Shown here: positions 44,139 through 54,500 of the stretch, piece by piece
Layout: each line of letters opens with the position of its first letter
Numbering within the stretch: the stretch's first letter is position 1
DNA from: Qaidamihabitans albus
GTDB taxonomy: Bacteria > Actinomycetota > Actinomycetes > Mycobacteriales > Pseudonocardiaceae
NCBI RefSeq assembly: GCF_016464705.1
Contig: NZ_JAEHOB010000007.1
Coordinates: 1-64,000 of the forward strand
Reading direction: 5' to 3'
DNA: 64,000 bases
Program-made: the position numbers and the translations under genes
The notes under the pieces: generated by a model
Told to the model about the DNA's origin: nothing
The model's input: only the letters and a program-made list of their open reading frames with translations
The model's database searches: none

Positions 44139-45245
44139 GTGCGCATCGCCGTCCCCCGTGAGATCAAGAAGCACGAGTACCGCGTGGCGCTGACCCCCGC
44201 CGGCGTGCACGAGCTGGTTCAGCGCGGCCACGACGTCTTCGTCGAGACCGACGCGGGCGTCGGCTCCGCCATCAGCGACGAGGAGTACCTTTCCGCGGGC
44301 GCGAAGATCCTGGCCTCGGCGGAGGAAGCCTGGGCGGAGGGCGAGCTCGTGCTGAAGGTGAAGGAGCCCATCGCGGCGGAGTACGAGCGGCTGCGCGCCG
44401 ATCAGGTGCTGTTCACGTACCTGCACCTGGCCGCCGACCGCCCGCTGACCGAAGCGCTGCTCGCCGCGGGCACGACCGCGATCGCCTACGAGACCGTTCA
44501 GACGAGCGACGGCGCCCTGCCGCTGCTGGCCCCGATGTCGGAGGTCGCCGGAAGGCTCGCCCCGCAGGTCGGTGCCTACGCGATGCTCAAGCCGAGCGGC
44601 GGCCGCGGTGTGCTGCCCGGCGGCGTCCCCGGCGTGCACCCCGCCAGGGTCGTGGTCATCGGCGGTGGCGTCGCCGGGCTCAACGCCGCCCGGATCGCCC
44701 TCGGTCTCGGCTCTGACGTCGAGGTGCTCGACACGAACGTCGACCGGCTGCGCCAGATCGACCATGACTTCGGCGGCCGTATCCGCACGGTGACGTCGAA
44801 CGCCCTCTCCCTCGAACACTCCGTGCTGGAGGCCGACCTCGTGATCGGGGCGGTACTCGTGCCCGGCGCGAAGGCGCCCAAGCTCGTGTCCAGCGACCTG
44901 GTGGCGCGGATGCGGCCCGGCAGCGTGCTCGTCGACATCTCGATCGACCAGGGCGGCTGCTTCGCCGACTCGCGGCCGACCACACACGACGAGCCGACCT
45001 ACCGCGTGCACGACTCGGTGTTCTACTGCGTGGCCAACATGCCCGGCGCCGTGCCGAGGACGTCCACCTACGGCCTCACCAACGTCACGCTGCCCTACGC
45101 GATCCAGCTCGCGGAGCGGGGCTGGCGCGACGCGCTCGACGGTGACGCGAGCCTCGCCGCGGGACTGAACACCCATGCGGGCGCGCTGACGAACGAACCA
45201 GTGGCGGCCGCGCACGGACTGGAGTACAGCCCCGTCCCGCGCTGA
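44139..45245 (+). CDS. ald: Alanine dehydrogenase
   Basis: 368 residues, canonical. N-terminal [32 protein letters not shown], substrate residues in [10 protein letters not shown] (Lys), FTYLHLAAD (His), NAD motif [28 protein letters not shown], and [46 protein letters not shown]. It interconverts L-alanine with pyruvate plus ammonia using NAD. GTG 44139 follows CAGGAGG by 5 nt. A strong hairpin follows the gene. Confidence 0.95.
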   Translation: MRIAVPREIKKHEYRVALTPAGVHELVQRGHDVFVETDAGVGSAISDEEYLSAGAKILASAEEAWAEGELVLKVKEPIAAEYERLRADQVLFTYLHLAADRPLTEALLAAGTTAIAYETVQTSDGALPLLAPMSEVAGRLAPQVGAYAMLKPSGGRGVLPGGVPGVHPARVVVIGGGVAGLNAARIALGLGSDVEVLDTNVDRLRQIDHDFGGRIRTVTSNALSLEHSVLEADLVIGAVLVPGAKAPKLVSSDLVARMRPGSVLVDISIDQGGCFADSRPTTHDEPTYRVHDSVFYCVANMPGAVPRTSTYGLTNVTLPYAIQLAERGWRDALDGDASLAAGLNTHAGALTNEPVAAAHGLEYSPVPR

Positions 45246-45271
45246 ACGAAAAACCCGATCGGAAAGAAAGG

Positions 45272-45316
45272 GGCGGCCCGCTCAACCAGCCTGGGGGTCA
45301 CTGGGAGCGGGCCGCC
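45272..45316 (+). terminator. Rho-independent-like terminator of ald
   Basis: GGCGGCCCGCTC (45272-45283) pairs perfectly with GAGCGGGCCGCC (45305-45316); inside, CCAG and CTGG form a second small stem. It begins 26 nt after the ald stop. No T-run. Confidence 0.75.
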
Positions 45317-45618
45317 GTGTACCAGCTTAGGTAATAGGTTCCGAGTTCGCTTGTCGGGGGGCACAACGGGGCCGGATTACTTGTCCACCCACCACCCGGC
45401 GGAATCGTGATTTCCCAAGGATCCGCGGTGAATGGTAGCCGCGCCCGGAAAGGTTGCCGCGCACCGTCTACCGCGCCAGGGAGAATTCCCGCCGCGGCGC
45501 GTGACGCAGGTCGCCACGGCCGCCGGCGCGACCCGGCCCCTCGCGTGATCGTCCCACCACCCGGTACGGCAGGATGGCGCCTGCCGACGACGGATCAGCG
45601 AGCGGGAACGGGGGCGGC
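45317..45618. other. Gene-free stretch upstream of the ABC ATPase gene
   Basis: About 300 bp between the ald terminator and the ABC gene. It contains an AT-rich patch near 45325-45340 (TTAGGTAATAGG) that could hold a promoter, then GC-rich sequence with short inverted segments. No convincing open frame, tRNA or repeat copy was seen. Confidence 0.4.
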
Positions 45619-46677
45619 ATGCACGACGGCAGTGGCCGCATCGCGGTGCAGAACCTCACCAAGCAGTTCGGTGCCGTCACGGCGGTGCAGAACCTGAGCT
45701 TCGCCGTGGAGCCGGGTTCGGTCACCGGATTCCTCGGGCCGAACGGCGCAGGCAAGACGACGACGCTGCGCATGCTGCTCGGTCTCGTCACCCCGACCGC
45801 GGGCATCGCGACGATCAACGGCAGGCAGCACCACCAGCTCGGCAACCCGGCGCGGGTGGTCGGTTCGGTGCTGGAGAACGAGGGCTTCCACCCGAAGCGC
45901 ACCGCGCGCAACCACCTGCGCGTGTACGCCGCCGCGATCGGCGTGCCCGACCAGCGCGCGGACGAGCTGCTCGGGCTGGTGGGGCTGTCCTCGGCCGCCG
46001 AGCGCAAGGCCGGTGACTTCTCGCTCGGCATGCGCCAGCGGCTGGCGCTGGCGACGGCGCTGCTCGGCGACCCGCAGGTACTCGTGCTCGACGAGCCCGC
46101 GAACGGCCTCGACCCGGAGGGCATCGCCTGGCTGCGCACGTTCCTGCGCTCCTACGCGCAGCAGGGCCGCACCGTGCTGGTGTCGAGCCACCTGCTGTCC
46201 GAGGTCGAGCAGACCATCGACCAGGTCGTGATCATCAGCGCCGGGATGACCCGGTACTACGGTTCGCTCGACCAGCTCCGGAGCAGCCAGACCTCGCGCG
46301 TGCTCGTGCAGCCCGCCGACGCGGGCGCTCTGGTGAAGGCCCTGCAGGAAGCAGGCTTCACCCATATCGAGCCGACGCAGGACGGCCGGGTCGCGGTGAG
46401 CGGTGCGACCGTGCAGCAGATCGGGGATCTCGCGGCGAAGGCGGGGCTCGCGGTGTACGGCATGCAGGAGGACCGGGCCGATCTGGAACGGCTGTTCTTC
46501 CAGCTCACCAGCGGCCAGTACAGCGCGGGCCAGCTGCCCTACGGCCAGCAGCCACCACCACCGCAACAGCCACCCCCACCACCACCACCACCGCAGCAGC
46601 CGCCGGGCGGCTGGGGGCCACCACCGCCACCACAGCAGCAGCCGGGGCCGCAACAGGGCTGGGGAGGCCAGCGATGA
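45619..46677 (+). CDS. ABC transporter ATP-binding protein with proline/glutamine-rich C-terminal tail
   Basis: 352 residues. Walker A GFLGPNGAGKTTTLRM near residue 40, signature DFSLGMRQRLALATALL, Walker B VLVLDEPANGLDPEGIAWL and SSHLLSEVEQ identify a DrrA/CcmA-like ATPase for an ABC-2 permease. The C-terminal 50 residues are almost entirely Pro, Gln and Gly with runs of up to eight Pro, unusual for this family and possibly a protein-interaction tail. ATG 45619 is used; an upstream ATG at 45574 would add 15 residues. ATGA overlap with the permease gene. Substrate unknown. Confidence 0.85.
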   Translation: MHDGSGRIAVQNLTKQFGAVTAVQNLSFAVEPGSVTGFLGPNGAGKTTTLRMLLGLVTPTAGIATINGRQHHQLGNPARVVGSVLENEGFHPKRTARNHLRVYAAAIGVPDQRADELLGLVGLSSAAERKAGDFSLGMRQRLALATALLGDPQVLVLDEPANGLDPEGIAWLRTFLRSYAQQGRTVLVSSHLLSEVEQTIDQVVIISAGMTRYYGSLDQLRSSQTSRVLVQPADAGALVKALQEAGFTHIEPTQDGRVAVSGATVQQIGDLAAKAGLAVYGMQEDRADLERLFFQLTSGQYSAGQLPYGQQPPPPQQPPPPPPPPQQPPGGWGPPPPPQQQPGPQQGWGGQR

Positions 46678-47564
46678 TGGGCAACCTCGTCAAGGCGGAG
46701 TTCCGCAAGACACTGACCACCAAGAGCTGGTGGGGCCTGATGATCCCCGCGGTGCTCTTCGGGTTCCTGTTCGCGCTCGCCTGGGGCGCGATCACCAACG
46801 ACCTCAACGACTACCTGGGCAGCTCCGACGCGGAGGAGCTCGCGGCCCTGCTGGGAATCCAGCTCGGCGAGCTGCCGGTCGGCCTGCTGGCGCTGGGGCA
46901 CGGGGTGAACATCGGCACGATGTTCCCGGTCATCTTCGGCGTGTTCGCCTTAGCGGGCGAGTACAGCAAGAAGACCATCACGACGACGTTCCTCACCGCA
47001 CCGAACCGCGTCTCCGCGCTGACCGCGAAGATGATCACCTACATCGTTTGGGGCGCCGCGTACGGCGTGGTCATCGTCGGGGCCGCGAGCCTGGGCACCG
47101 TGCTCACCGTGGACGAGCGCGGCCTGCCCAGCGCCGGGCAGTGGCTCGGTGTGCTCGGTGCCGGCGTGCTGGCAACCGTGCTGGCGACCCTGTTCGGGAT
47201 CGGCGTCGGTGCCGTGTGGAACAGCGTCGTCGGCAGCGTGGTCACGCTCACGATCTGGATGCTGGTCGTGGAGAACGTCCTGGTGTTCGTCGGCTTCGCG
47301 TGGCTGGGGATCACCTGGCTCGGCGGGGTCCTGCCGAACGGCACGCTGAACGGGATCGTGGGCGCCATCGGGGCGGAGGCGTTCGGCGCGGCGGGCGTGT
47401 CCGTGCCCGGCGAGCTCGACTCGGACCTGCAGTGGCTGCTGCAGTACACGGCGGGCGCGCCAGGAGCGTTCGCGTGGTGGGTGTCGGCGGCGATCTTCCT
47501 CGCCTGGACGATGGTGTTCTTCATCGGCGGGTGGGCGGCCAACCAGCGCAGGGACATCACCTAG
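46674..47564 (+). CDS. ABC-2 type permease
   Basis: 296 residues with about six membrane segments: LMIPAVLFGFLFALAWGAI, MFPVIFGVFALAGEYS, MITYIVWGAAYGVVIVGAASLGTVL, LGVLGAGVLATVLATLFGIGVGAVW, VVTLTIWMLVVENVLVFVGFAWLGI and FAWWVSAAIFLAWTMVFFIGGW. EFRKTLTTKSWWGLM and EYSKKTITTTFLTAPNR are typical of ABC-2 transporters. It works with the ATPase whose gene it overlaps. A 44-bp repeat begins 11 nt after the stop. Confidence 0.85.
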   Translation: MMGNLVKAEFRKTLTTKSWWGLMIPAVLFGFLFALAWGAITNDLNDYLGSSDAEELAALLGIQLGELPVGLLALGHGVNIGTMFPVIFGVFALAGEYSKKTITTTFLTAPNRVSALTAKMITYIVWGAAYGVVIVGAASLGTVLTVDERGLPSAGQWLGVLGAGVLATVLATLFGIGVGAVWNSVVGSVVTLTIWMLVVENVLVFVGFAWLGITWLGGVLPNGTLNGIVGAIGAEAFGAAGVSVPGELDSDLQWLLQYTAGAPGAFAWWVSAAIFLAWTMVFFIGGWAANQRRDIT

Positions 47565-47575
47565 CCACCCACGCC

Positions 47576-47619
47576 TCGTGAGTGCGCACACGAGTTAGAA
47601 CTCGCGTAGCCACTCACGA
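47576..47619 (+). repeat. 44-bp dispersed palindrome, copy 7
   Basis: Perfect outer arms and inner CGAGTT-AG-AACTCG. Lies between tandem genes, 11 nt after the permease stop. The next gene is leaderless with its -10 only 3 bp past the repeat, so the promoter of that gene must use part of the repeat's right half as upstream sequence. Confidence 0.92.
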
Positions 47620-47634
47620 CCATAGCCTGGGGAC

Positions 47635-50600
47635 GTGACCACCGCTCCCGCCCGAAGCCGCGACCGTGCCCCCGAACAGAACCTGGCCCGGGATCCCGGG
47701 CAGGCGCGGGCAGGGTGGATCCGCAGGTTGGCCGCCGCGTGCTGGCAGCACCCACGGCTCGTGCTGCTCGCCCTCGGCGCCGCCGTCGTCGGCGTCGGCT
47801 TGCAGGCGGCGAGCCCGCTGCTGGTGCGGGTCGCGGTGGACGACGCGGTCGCCGGTGAGACGGCCCGCCTCGGCGGGCTGGCCGCGGCCCTGATCGGGCT
47901 GCAGGTGCTGACCTTCGGCAGCGCGTTCGCCCGCCGCTACCTCGGCGGGCGCCTCGCCCTCGACGTGCAGCACGACCTGCGGCGCGCCGTTTTCGGCGCG
48001 GTCTCCCGGCTCGACGGCGGCAAGCAGGACTCGCTGCGCACCGGCCAGGTCGTCTCCCGCGCGATCACCGACCTGCAGCTCGTCACCGGCATCCTGATGC
48101 AGGTCCCGCTCTCGGCCGGTTCGGTGATCTTCGCGGTGCTCGCGCTCGGCGCGATGCTGTGGATGTCGCCGTTGCTCACGCTCATCGCCCTGGTGGTGGC
48201 ACCGGCCGTGGCGATCGTGGTCGCGGTCAGCAGGCGCAGGCTGTTCCCTGCCACGTGGGCCGCCCAGCAGCGCGCGGCCGACGTCGCGCAGCAGGTCGAG
48301 GAGACCGTCACCGGCGTGCGCGTGGTCAAGGGCTTCGGCCAGGAGCAGCGCGAGGTCGGCAAACTCTCCGCCACCGCCAGGAAGCTGTACGCCGAGCGGC
48401 TGCGCGCGGCGCGCCTGTCGGCCGTGCCGACAGCGACCACGTCGGCGCTGCCCGCGGCGGGACAGGTCGCCGTGCTCGCGGCGGGTGGCCTGCTGGCGCT
48501 GCGCGGTGACATCAGCCTTGGCACCTTCCTCGCGTTCGCCACCTACGTCTCCGCGCTGATCGGTCCCGCCCGCATGCTGGCGAGCCTTGTGGTGCAGGCG
48601 CAGCTCACTCGCGCCGGTGCCGAGCGCGTGCACGAGCTCATCGACGCCCAGCCCGAGGTGCGCGAGCACCCGGACGCGCGGCCGCTGCCAGAAGGCCCGC
48701 TGGAGGTCCGGCTGGACGGCGTGCGGTTCGGCTACACCCGCTCGGAGCCGGTGCTCGACGGCCTGTCGCTGCACGCGCGGGCAGGCGAGACGCTCGCCCT
48801 CGTCGGCACGGCCGGATCGGGCAAGTCCACCATCTCGCTGTTACTGCCCCGCTTCTACGACCCGCACGAGGGTTCCATCCACATCGGACCGCCGGGTGAC
48901 GCCCCGGACATCCGTGAGGTGCGCCTCGCCGATCTCAGGCGCGCGATCGGCGTGGTGTTCGAGGAGGCTTTCCTGTTCTCCTCTTCGGTCCGCGACAACA
49001 TCGCCTACGGCCGACCCGACGCGAGCGACGAGGAGATCGTCGCCGCCGCGAGGGCCGCCGAGGCGCACGAGTTCATCACCGAGCTGCCGGACGGCTACGA
49101 CACGCTGGTCGGCGAGCGCGGGCTGACGCTTTCCGGCGGGCAACGGCAGCGGATCGGGCTGGCCAGGGCCCTGCTGACCGACCCGCGCCTGCTGCTGCTG
49201 GACGACGCCACGTCGGCCGTGGACACGGTGACCGAGGCGGCGATCCACGACACGCTGCGCGCGGTCACCCGGGCACGGACGACGATCCTGATCGCGCACC
49301 GGCGCTCCACGCTCGACCTCGCCGACCGGATCGCCGTGCTCGACGCGGGCAAGGTCGTCGACGTCGGCACGGCCGAGGAGCTGCACGAGCGCTGCGCCCT
49401 GTTCCGTGACCTGGTGTCCGGGCCGGGCGAGGACGTCGAGCATGTCCGGCGGCACGACACGTTCACCCGCGACGCCTCCGGGATCACCCCGCAGCTGTGG
49501 CCGGAGCCGGGCGAGCAGGACGAGGTGGGCGAGCTGGCGGAGTCGGCGGCGCACCGCTCGGCCCCGGCCGGTGGCGGTGACGGCGGCGGGCGGGCGTCCC
49601 TGAACCTGCCGCCGACACCCGAACTGCTCCAACGGGTTCGGGCACTGCCGCCCGCGAGATCGCCGCAGCTCGGCGACACCGACCCGACGGCACCCGACCC
49701 GCGGTTCCGCCTCGGCAGGCTGCTGCGCCCGGTGCGCGGCCTGCTCGCCGCGGTGGTCGCGCTGGTGGCCGTCGACGCGCTCGCGACCGTCGCCGTGCCC
49801 GCCCTGTACCAGCGCGGCGTCGACGACGGCGTGCGCACGGGCGCGGAGTCCGTCGTCCTGCTGGTGGCGGCCGTCGGAGTGCTCGTGATCATGATCGACT
49901 GGCTGGTCATCGCGGTGCAGACCCGGCTCACCGCGCGGACCGGCGAGTCCGTGCTCTACCTGCTGCGGGTGCGCAGCTACGCGCACCTGCAACGGCTCGG
50001 CCTCGACTACTACGAGCGCGAGCTCTCCGGCCGGATCATGACCCGGATGACCACCGACGTGGACGCGCTGTCCACGTTCCTGCAGACCGGCCTGGCGACC
50101 GCCGTCGTCAGCGTGCTCACCATCGCCGGCATCGGCGGCGCGCTGTTCATCACCGACCTCGGCCTGGCGCTCTACGCGCTGGCGGTGCTGCCCGTGCTCA
50201 TCGTGGCGACCGCGATCTTCCGCAGGCTCTCCTCGGCCGCCTACACCGAGGCTCGGGAACAGGTCAGCGCCGTGAACGCCGACATGCAGGAGAACGTCTC
50301 GGGGCTGCGGGTCGCGCAGGCCTACACGCGCGAGGAGCGCTCCGCGCAGGCGTTCGCCTCGCGCAGCGACGCCTACCGGCGTACCCGCCTGCGCGCGCAG
50401 CGCTACGTCGCCACCTACTTCCCGTTCATCACGCTCCTCTCCGGTGTCGCCGAGGCGATCGTGCTGGTCGTGGGCGCGAACCGGGTGGCGGCGGGCACGC
50501 TGTCTCCCGGCGTGCTGCTCGCGTTCATGCTCTACCTCGGACTGTTCTTCTCGCCGGTGCAGCAGCTGTCTTCCGTCTTCGACGCCTACCAGCAGGCGAA

Positions 50601-51411
50601 GGTGGGCCTGCGCCGGATCGGCGACCTGCTGCGCACCCCGACGTCGGTGCCGCAGCCGGACCGGCCGGTGCCCGTGCCGCGGCGGCTGCGCGGTGACGTC
50701 GAGCTGGACGGTGTCGACTTCGGCTACTCCGGCACGGACACGCTCGCGCTGCGCGAGGTGTCCATGCGAGTGCCCGCGGGGACCACCGTCGCGCTCGTCG
50801 GCGCCACCGGAGCCGGAAAGTCCACCGTGGTGAAGCTCGTGGCCCGGTTCTACGACGCCACTCGCGGCACCTTGCGCGTCGACGGCGTGGACGTGCGCGA
50901 CTACGACCTCGCGGGCCTGCGCGCCCGGCTGGGCGTCGTACCGCAGGAGGCACATCTGTTCACCGGCACGGTGGCCGACAATGTGCGTTACGGTCGCCCG
51001 TCGGCCACCGACGCCGAGGTCGAGGCGGCGGTACGGGCGGTCGGCGCGCTGGAGGGTGTGGCGGCGCTGCCGTCGGGCTTCCATCAGCCGGTCGGCGAGC
51101 GGGGCCGGTCGCTGTCGGCCGGACAGCGGCAGCTGGTCGCGCTCGCGCGGGCCCAGCTGGTGGACCCGGACGTGCTCCTGCTCGACGAGGCCACGGCCGC
51201 GCTGGACCCGGCGACCGAGGCGACGGTCCTGCGGGCGGCCGACCGGCTCACCCAGCGGCGGACGACGTTCGTGGTGGCCCACCGGCTGGCGACCGCGGCC
51301 CGCGCCGACCGGATCGCGGTGCTGGACCACGGCCGGGTCGTCGAGCAGGGCACGCACGCGGAACTGCTCGCAGCGGGTGGTCAGTACGCCGCTCTCTGGC
51401 GGCAGCAGTAG
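47635..51411 (+). CDS. Fused heterodimeric ABC exporter (TMD-NBD-TMD-NBD in one chain)
   Basis: 1258 residues, two complete type IV exporter halves. NBD1: Walker A VGTAGSGKSTISLL near 388, signature LTLSGGQRQRIGLARALL near 497, Walker B LLLLDDATSAVD near 521, H-loop LIAHRRST. NBD2: GATGAGKSTVVKLVARFYD near 1055, variant signature SLSAGQRQLVALARAQL, Walker B VLLLDEATAALDP, H-loop VVAHRLAT. NBD1 has Asp where the catalytic Glu should be and NBD2 keeps Glu with an altered signature, exactly the split of a degenerate plus a competent ATP site seen in heterodimeric exporters. A Pro/Gly linker near 610-680 joins the halves. Probable drug or lipid exporter. Leaderless GTG (TAGCCT, 6 nt). Confidence 0.9.
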   Translation: MTTAPARSRDRAPEQNLARDPGQARAGWIRRLAAACWQHPRLVLLALGAAVVGVGLQAASPLLVRVAVDDAVAGETARLGGLAAALIGLQVLTFGSAFARRYLGGRLALDVQHDLRRAVFGAVSRLDGGKQDSLRTGQVVSRAITDLQLVTGILMQVPLSAGSVIFAVLALGAMLWMSPLLTLIALVVAPAVAIVVAVSRRRLFPATWAAQQRAADVAQQVEETVTGVRVVKGFGQEQREVGKLSATARKLYAERLRAARLSAVPTATTSALPAAGQVAVLAAGGLLALRGDISLGTFLAFATYVSALIGPARMLASLVVQAQLTRAGAERVHELIDAQPEVREHPDARPLPEGPLEVRLDGVRFGYTRSEPVLDGLSLHARAGETLALVGTAGSGKSTISLLLPRFYDPHEGSIHIGPPGDAPDIREVRLADLRRAIGVVFEEAFLFSSSVRDNIAYGRPDASDEEIVAAARAAEAHEFITELPDGYDTLVGERGLTLSGGQRQRIGLARALLTDPRLLLLDDATSAVDTVTEAAIHDTLRAVTRARTTILIAHRRSTLDLADRIAVLDAGKVVDVGTAEELHERCALFRDLVSGPGEDVEHVRRHDTFTRDASGITPQLWPEPGEQDEVGELAESAAHRSAPAGGGDGGGRASLNLPPTPELLQRVRALPPARSPQLGDTDPTAPDPRFRLGRLLRPVRGLLAAVVALVAVDALATVAVPALYQRGVDDGVRTGAESVVLLVAAVGVLVIMIDWLVIAVQTRLTARTGESVLYLLRVRSYAHLQRLGLDYYERELSGRIMTRMTTDVDALSTFLQTGLATAVVSVLTIAGIGGALFITDLGLALYALAVLPVLIVATAIFRRLSSAAYTEAREQVSAVNADMQENVSGLRVAQAYTREERSAQAFASRSDAYRRTRLRAQRYVATYFPFITLLSGVAEAIVLVVGANRVAAGTLSPGVLLAFMLYLGLFFSPVQQLSSVFDAYQQAKVGLRRIGDLLRTPTSVPQPDRPVPVPRRLRGDVELDGVDFGYSGTDTLALREVSMRVPAGTTVALVGATGAGKSTVVKLVARFYDATRGTLRVDGVDVRDYDLAGLRARLGVVPQEAHLFTGTVADNVRYGRPSATDAEVEAAVRAVGALEGVAALPSGFHQPVGERGRSLSAGQRQLVALARAQLVDPDVLLLDEATAALDPATEATVLRAADRLTQRRTTFVVAHRLATAARADRIAVLDHGRVVEQGTHAELLAAGGQYAALWRQQ

Positions 51412-51423
51412 CACGGCATCGAT

Positions 51424-51441
51424 CACTGGACCGGTTCAGTG
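51424..51441. terminator. 18-bp palindrome after the ABC exporter gene
   Basis: CACTGGACCGGTTCAGTG, 9-bp arms with one mismatch, 12 nt after the exporter stop and 127 nt before kgd. It may be a terminator or an operator for kgd; the sequence does not decide. Confidence 0.4.
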
Positions 51442-51567
51442 ACAAATACCAAAGCATCGGTCCAGCAGTTGACCCAGTTCGCTGCCGGGCCGCCACGCGA
51501 GGGGGTTAGCCTGGAAGGCGCGTAATCGGACAACACAGATCGAGACGGATAGAGGCGAGTCCAAGCC

Positions 51568-54500
51568 GTGTCCAGCAGCAGCCCTGCGTCACAGTTCGGC
51601 CCCAACGAATGGCTCGTCGAGGAGATGTACGACCAGTTCCTCGCCGACCCCTCCTCAGTAGACGCCGCATGGCATGACTTCTTTGCCGACTTCAAGCCCA
51701 CGCAGGCAGCGCAACAGAAGCCGGATACCGCCGAGAGCACGCCGTCGCCCAACGGGCAGCGCCCCGCCCCGAAGACCCAGCAGGCTCCGGCCCGGGACGA
51801 GCCGAAGCAGCAGGCACAGCAGACACAGCAGACGCCGAAGGTCGCGCCGAAGGCCGAGGCGAAGCCGGCCGCCAAGGAGAAGCAGGCCGCCAGGGACCAG
51901 CAGCCCAAGGGCGAGCAGGCGAAGCCCGCCCCCGCGAAGCAGGCACCCGCCAAGGCCGACGAGCCCGAGCGCAAGCCGCTGCGCGGCGCCGCCGCGGCGA
52001 TCGCGAAGAACATGGACGCCTCGCTGAGCGTGCCGACGGCCACCAGCGTGCGCGCGGTGCCGGCGAAGCTGATGGCCGACAACCGCATCGTGATCAACAA
52101 CCACCTCAAGCGCACCCGCGGCGGGAAGATCTCGTTCACCCACCTCATCGGGTACGCGATGGTCCGCGCGCTGCACGACTTCCCGAACCTCAACCGGCAC
52201 TACGAACTGGTCGACGGCAAGGCGCACGCGGTCACGCCCGAGCACATCAACCTCGGCCTCGCGATCGACATGAAGGTCAAGGAGGACCAGCGCACGCTGG
52301 TCGTGGCCTCCATCAAGAACACGGAGAACATGACGTTCCTCCAGTTCTGGCAGGCCTACGAGGACATCGTCAAGAAGGCGCGCAACAACAAGCTCACCGC
52401 GGACGACTTCGCCGGAACCACGATCTCGCTGACCAACCCGGGCGGCATCGGCACCAACCACTCGGTGCCCCGCCTGCAGTCGGGTCAGGGCGCCATCATC
52501 GGCGTCGGCGCGATGCAGTACCCGGCCGCGTTCGAGGGCACCAGCGAGCAGACGCTGGTCAAGCTGGGCGTCAGCAAGATCATGACGCTGACCTCGACCT
52601 ACGACCACCGCATCATCCAGGGCGCGGAGTCGGGCGAGTTCCTCAAGCGCATCCACGAGCTGCTGCTCGGCGGGGACGGCTTCTACGACGACATCTTCAC
52701 CTCGCTGCGGCTGCCGTACGAGCCGGTGCGGTGGGTCGAGGACATCCCCGAGGGCGAGATCGACAAGACCGCCCGCGTGCTGGAGCTGATCGACGCCTAC
52801 CGGATGCGCGGCCACCTCATGGCCGACACCGACCCGCTGAACTACCGGCAGCGGCGGCACGAGGACCTGGACATCCTGTCCCACGGGCTGACCCTGTGGG
52901 ACCTCGACCGCGACTTCGCCGTCGGCGGGTTCGCCGGGCAGCAGCGGATGAAGCTGCGCGACGTGCTCGGTGTGCTGCGGGACTCCTACTGCCGGACGGT
53001 CGGCGTCGAGTACACGCACATCCTCGACCCCGACGAGCGCCGCTGGATCCAGGACCGCGTGGAGATCCCGCACGAGAAGCCGGACCCGGCCGTGCAGAAG
53101 TACGTGCTGTCCAAGCTCAACGCCTCCGAGGCGTTCGAGACGTTCCTGCAGACGAAGTACGTCGGGCAGAAGCGGTTCTCGCTCGAAGGCGGTGAGACGG
53201 TGATCCCGCTGCTGGACACCGTGCTCGACAAGGCCGCGGAGCACGAGCTCGACGAGGTCGTCGTGGGCATGCCGCACCGCGGGCGGCTCAACGTGCTCGC
53301 CAACATCGTCGGCAAGCCGATCTCGCAGATCTTCCAGGAGTTCGAGGGCAACCTCGACCCTGGCCAGGCGCACGGCTCCGGTGACGTGAAGTACCACCTC
53401 GGCGCCGAGGGCAAGTACTTCCGGATGTTCGGCGACGGCGAGACGAAGGTGTCGCTGACCGCCAACCCCTCGCACCTGGAGACCGTGGACCCGGTGCTCG
53501 AGGGGATCGTGCGCGCCAAGCAGGACATCCTCGACAAGGGCGACCGCGATTCCGGCGGCTTCACCGTGCTGCCGGTGCTGCTGCACGGCGACGCCGCGTT
53601 CGCAGGCCAGGGCGTGGTCGCCGAGACGCTGAACCTCGCGCTGCTGCGCGGCTACCGCACCGGCGGCACCGTGCACGTCATCATCAACAACCAGGTCGGC
53701 TTCACGACCGCACCCGAGCACGCCCGCTCGTCGCAGTACGCCACCGACGTCGCGAAGATGATCGGCGCGCCGATCTTCCACGTGAACGGCGACGACCCCG
53801 AGGCCGCGTACTGGGTGGCGCGGCTGGCCGTGGACTACCGGCAGGCGTTCAACAAGGACGTCGTGATCGACATGATCTGCTACCGGCGGCGCGGCCACAA
53901 CGAGGGTGACGACCCCTCGATGACCCAGCCCGGGATGTACGACATCATCGACGCCAAGCGCAGCGTCCGCAAGACCTACACCGAGTCGCTGATCGGCCGC
54001 GGGGACATCTCGGTGGACGAGGCCGAGGCGGCGCTGCGGGACTTCTCCAGCCAGCTGGAGCACGTGTTCAACGAGGTCCGCGAGCTGGAGAAGCACCCGA
54101 TCGCGCCGAGCCCTTCGGTCGAGGAGGAGCAGCAGGTGCCGGCCAAGGTGCCGACGGCGGTTCCCCGCAGCCTCATCGAGCACATCGGCGACGCCTTCGT
54201 CAACCTGCCCGAGGGCTTCAACCCGCACCCACGGGTCAAGCCCGTCCTGGAGCGGCGGGCGAAGATGGCCCGCGAGGGCAACATCGACTGGGCGTTCGGC
54301 GAGCTGCTCGCGTTCGGCTCGCTGGCCTGCGAGGGCAGGCTCGTGCGGCTGTCCGGGCAGGATTCCCGGCGGGGCACGTTCACCCAGCGGCACTCGGTGG
54401 TCATCGACCGCAAGAGCGGCCAGGAGTACTCGCCACTGCAGCACCTGTCCGAGAACCAGGGCCGCGTGATGATCTACGACTCGGCGCTGTCCGAGTACGC

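Noticed and set aside
47576-47619. Repeat copies as a specific GntR, TetR or other operator
   Set aside because: The copies sit at gene ends and are absent from divergent promoters, unlike the short palindromes assigned to regulators here.
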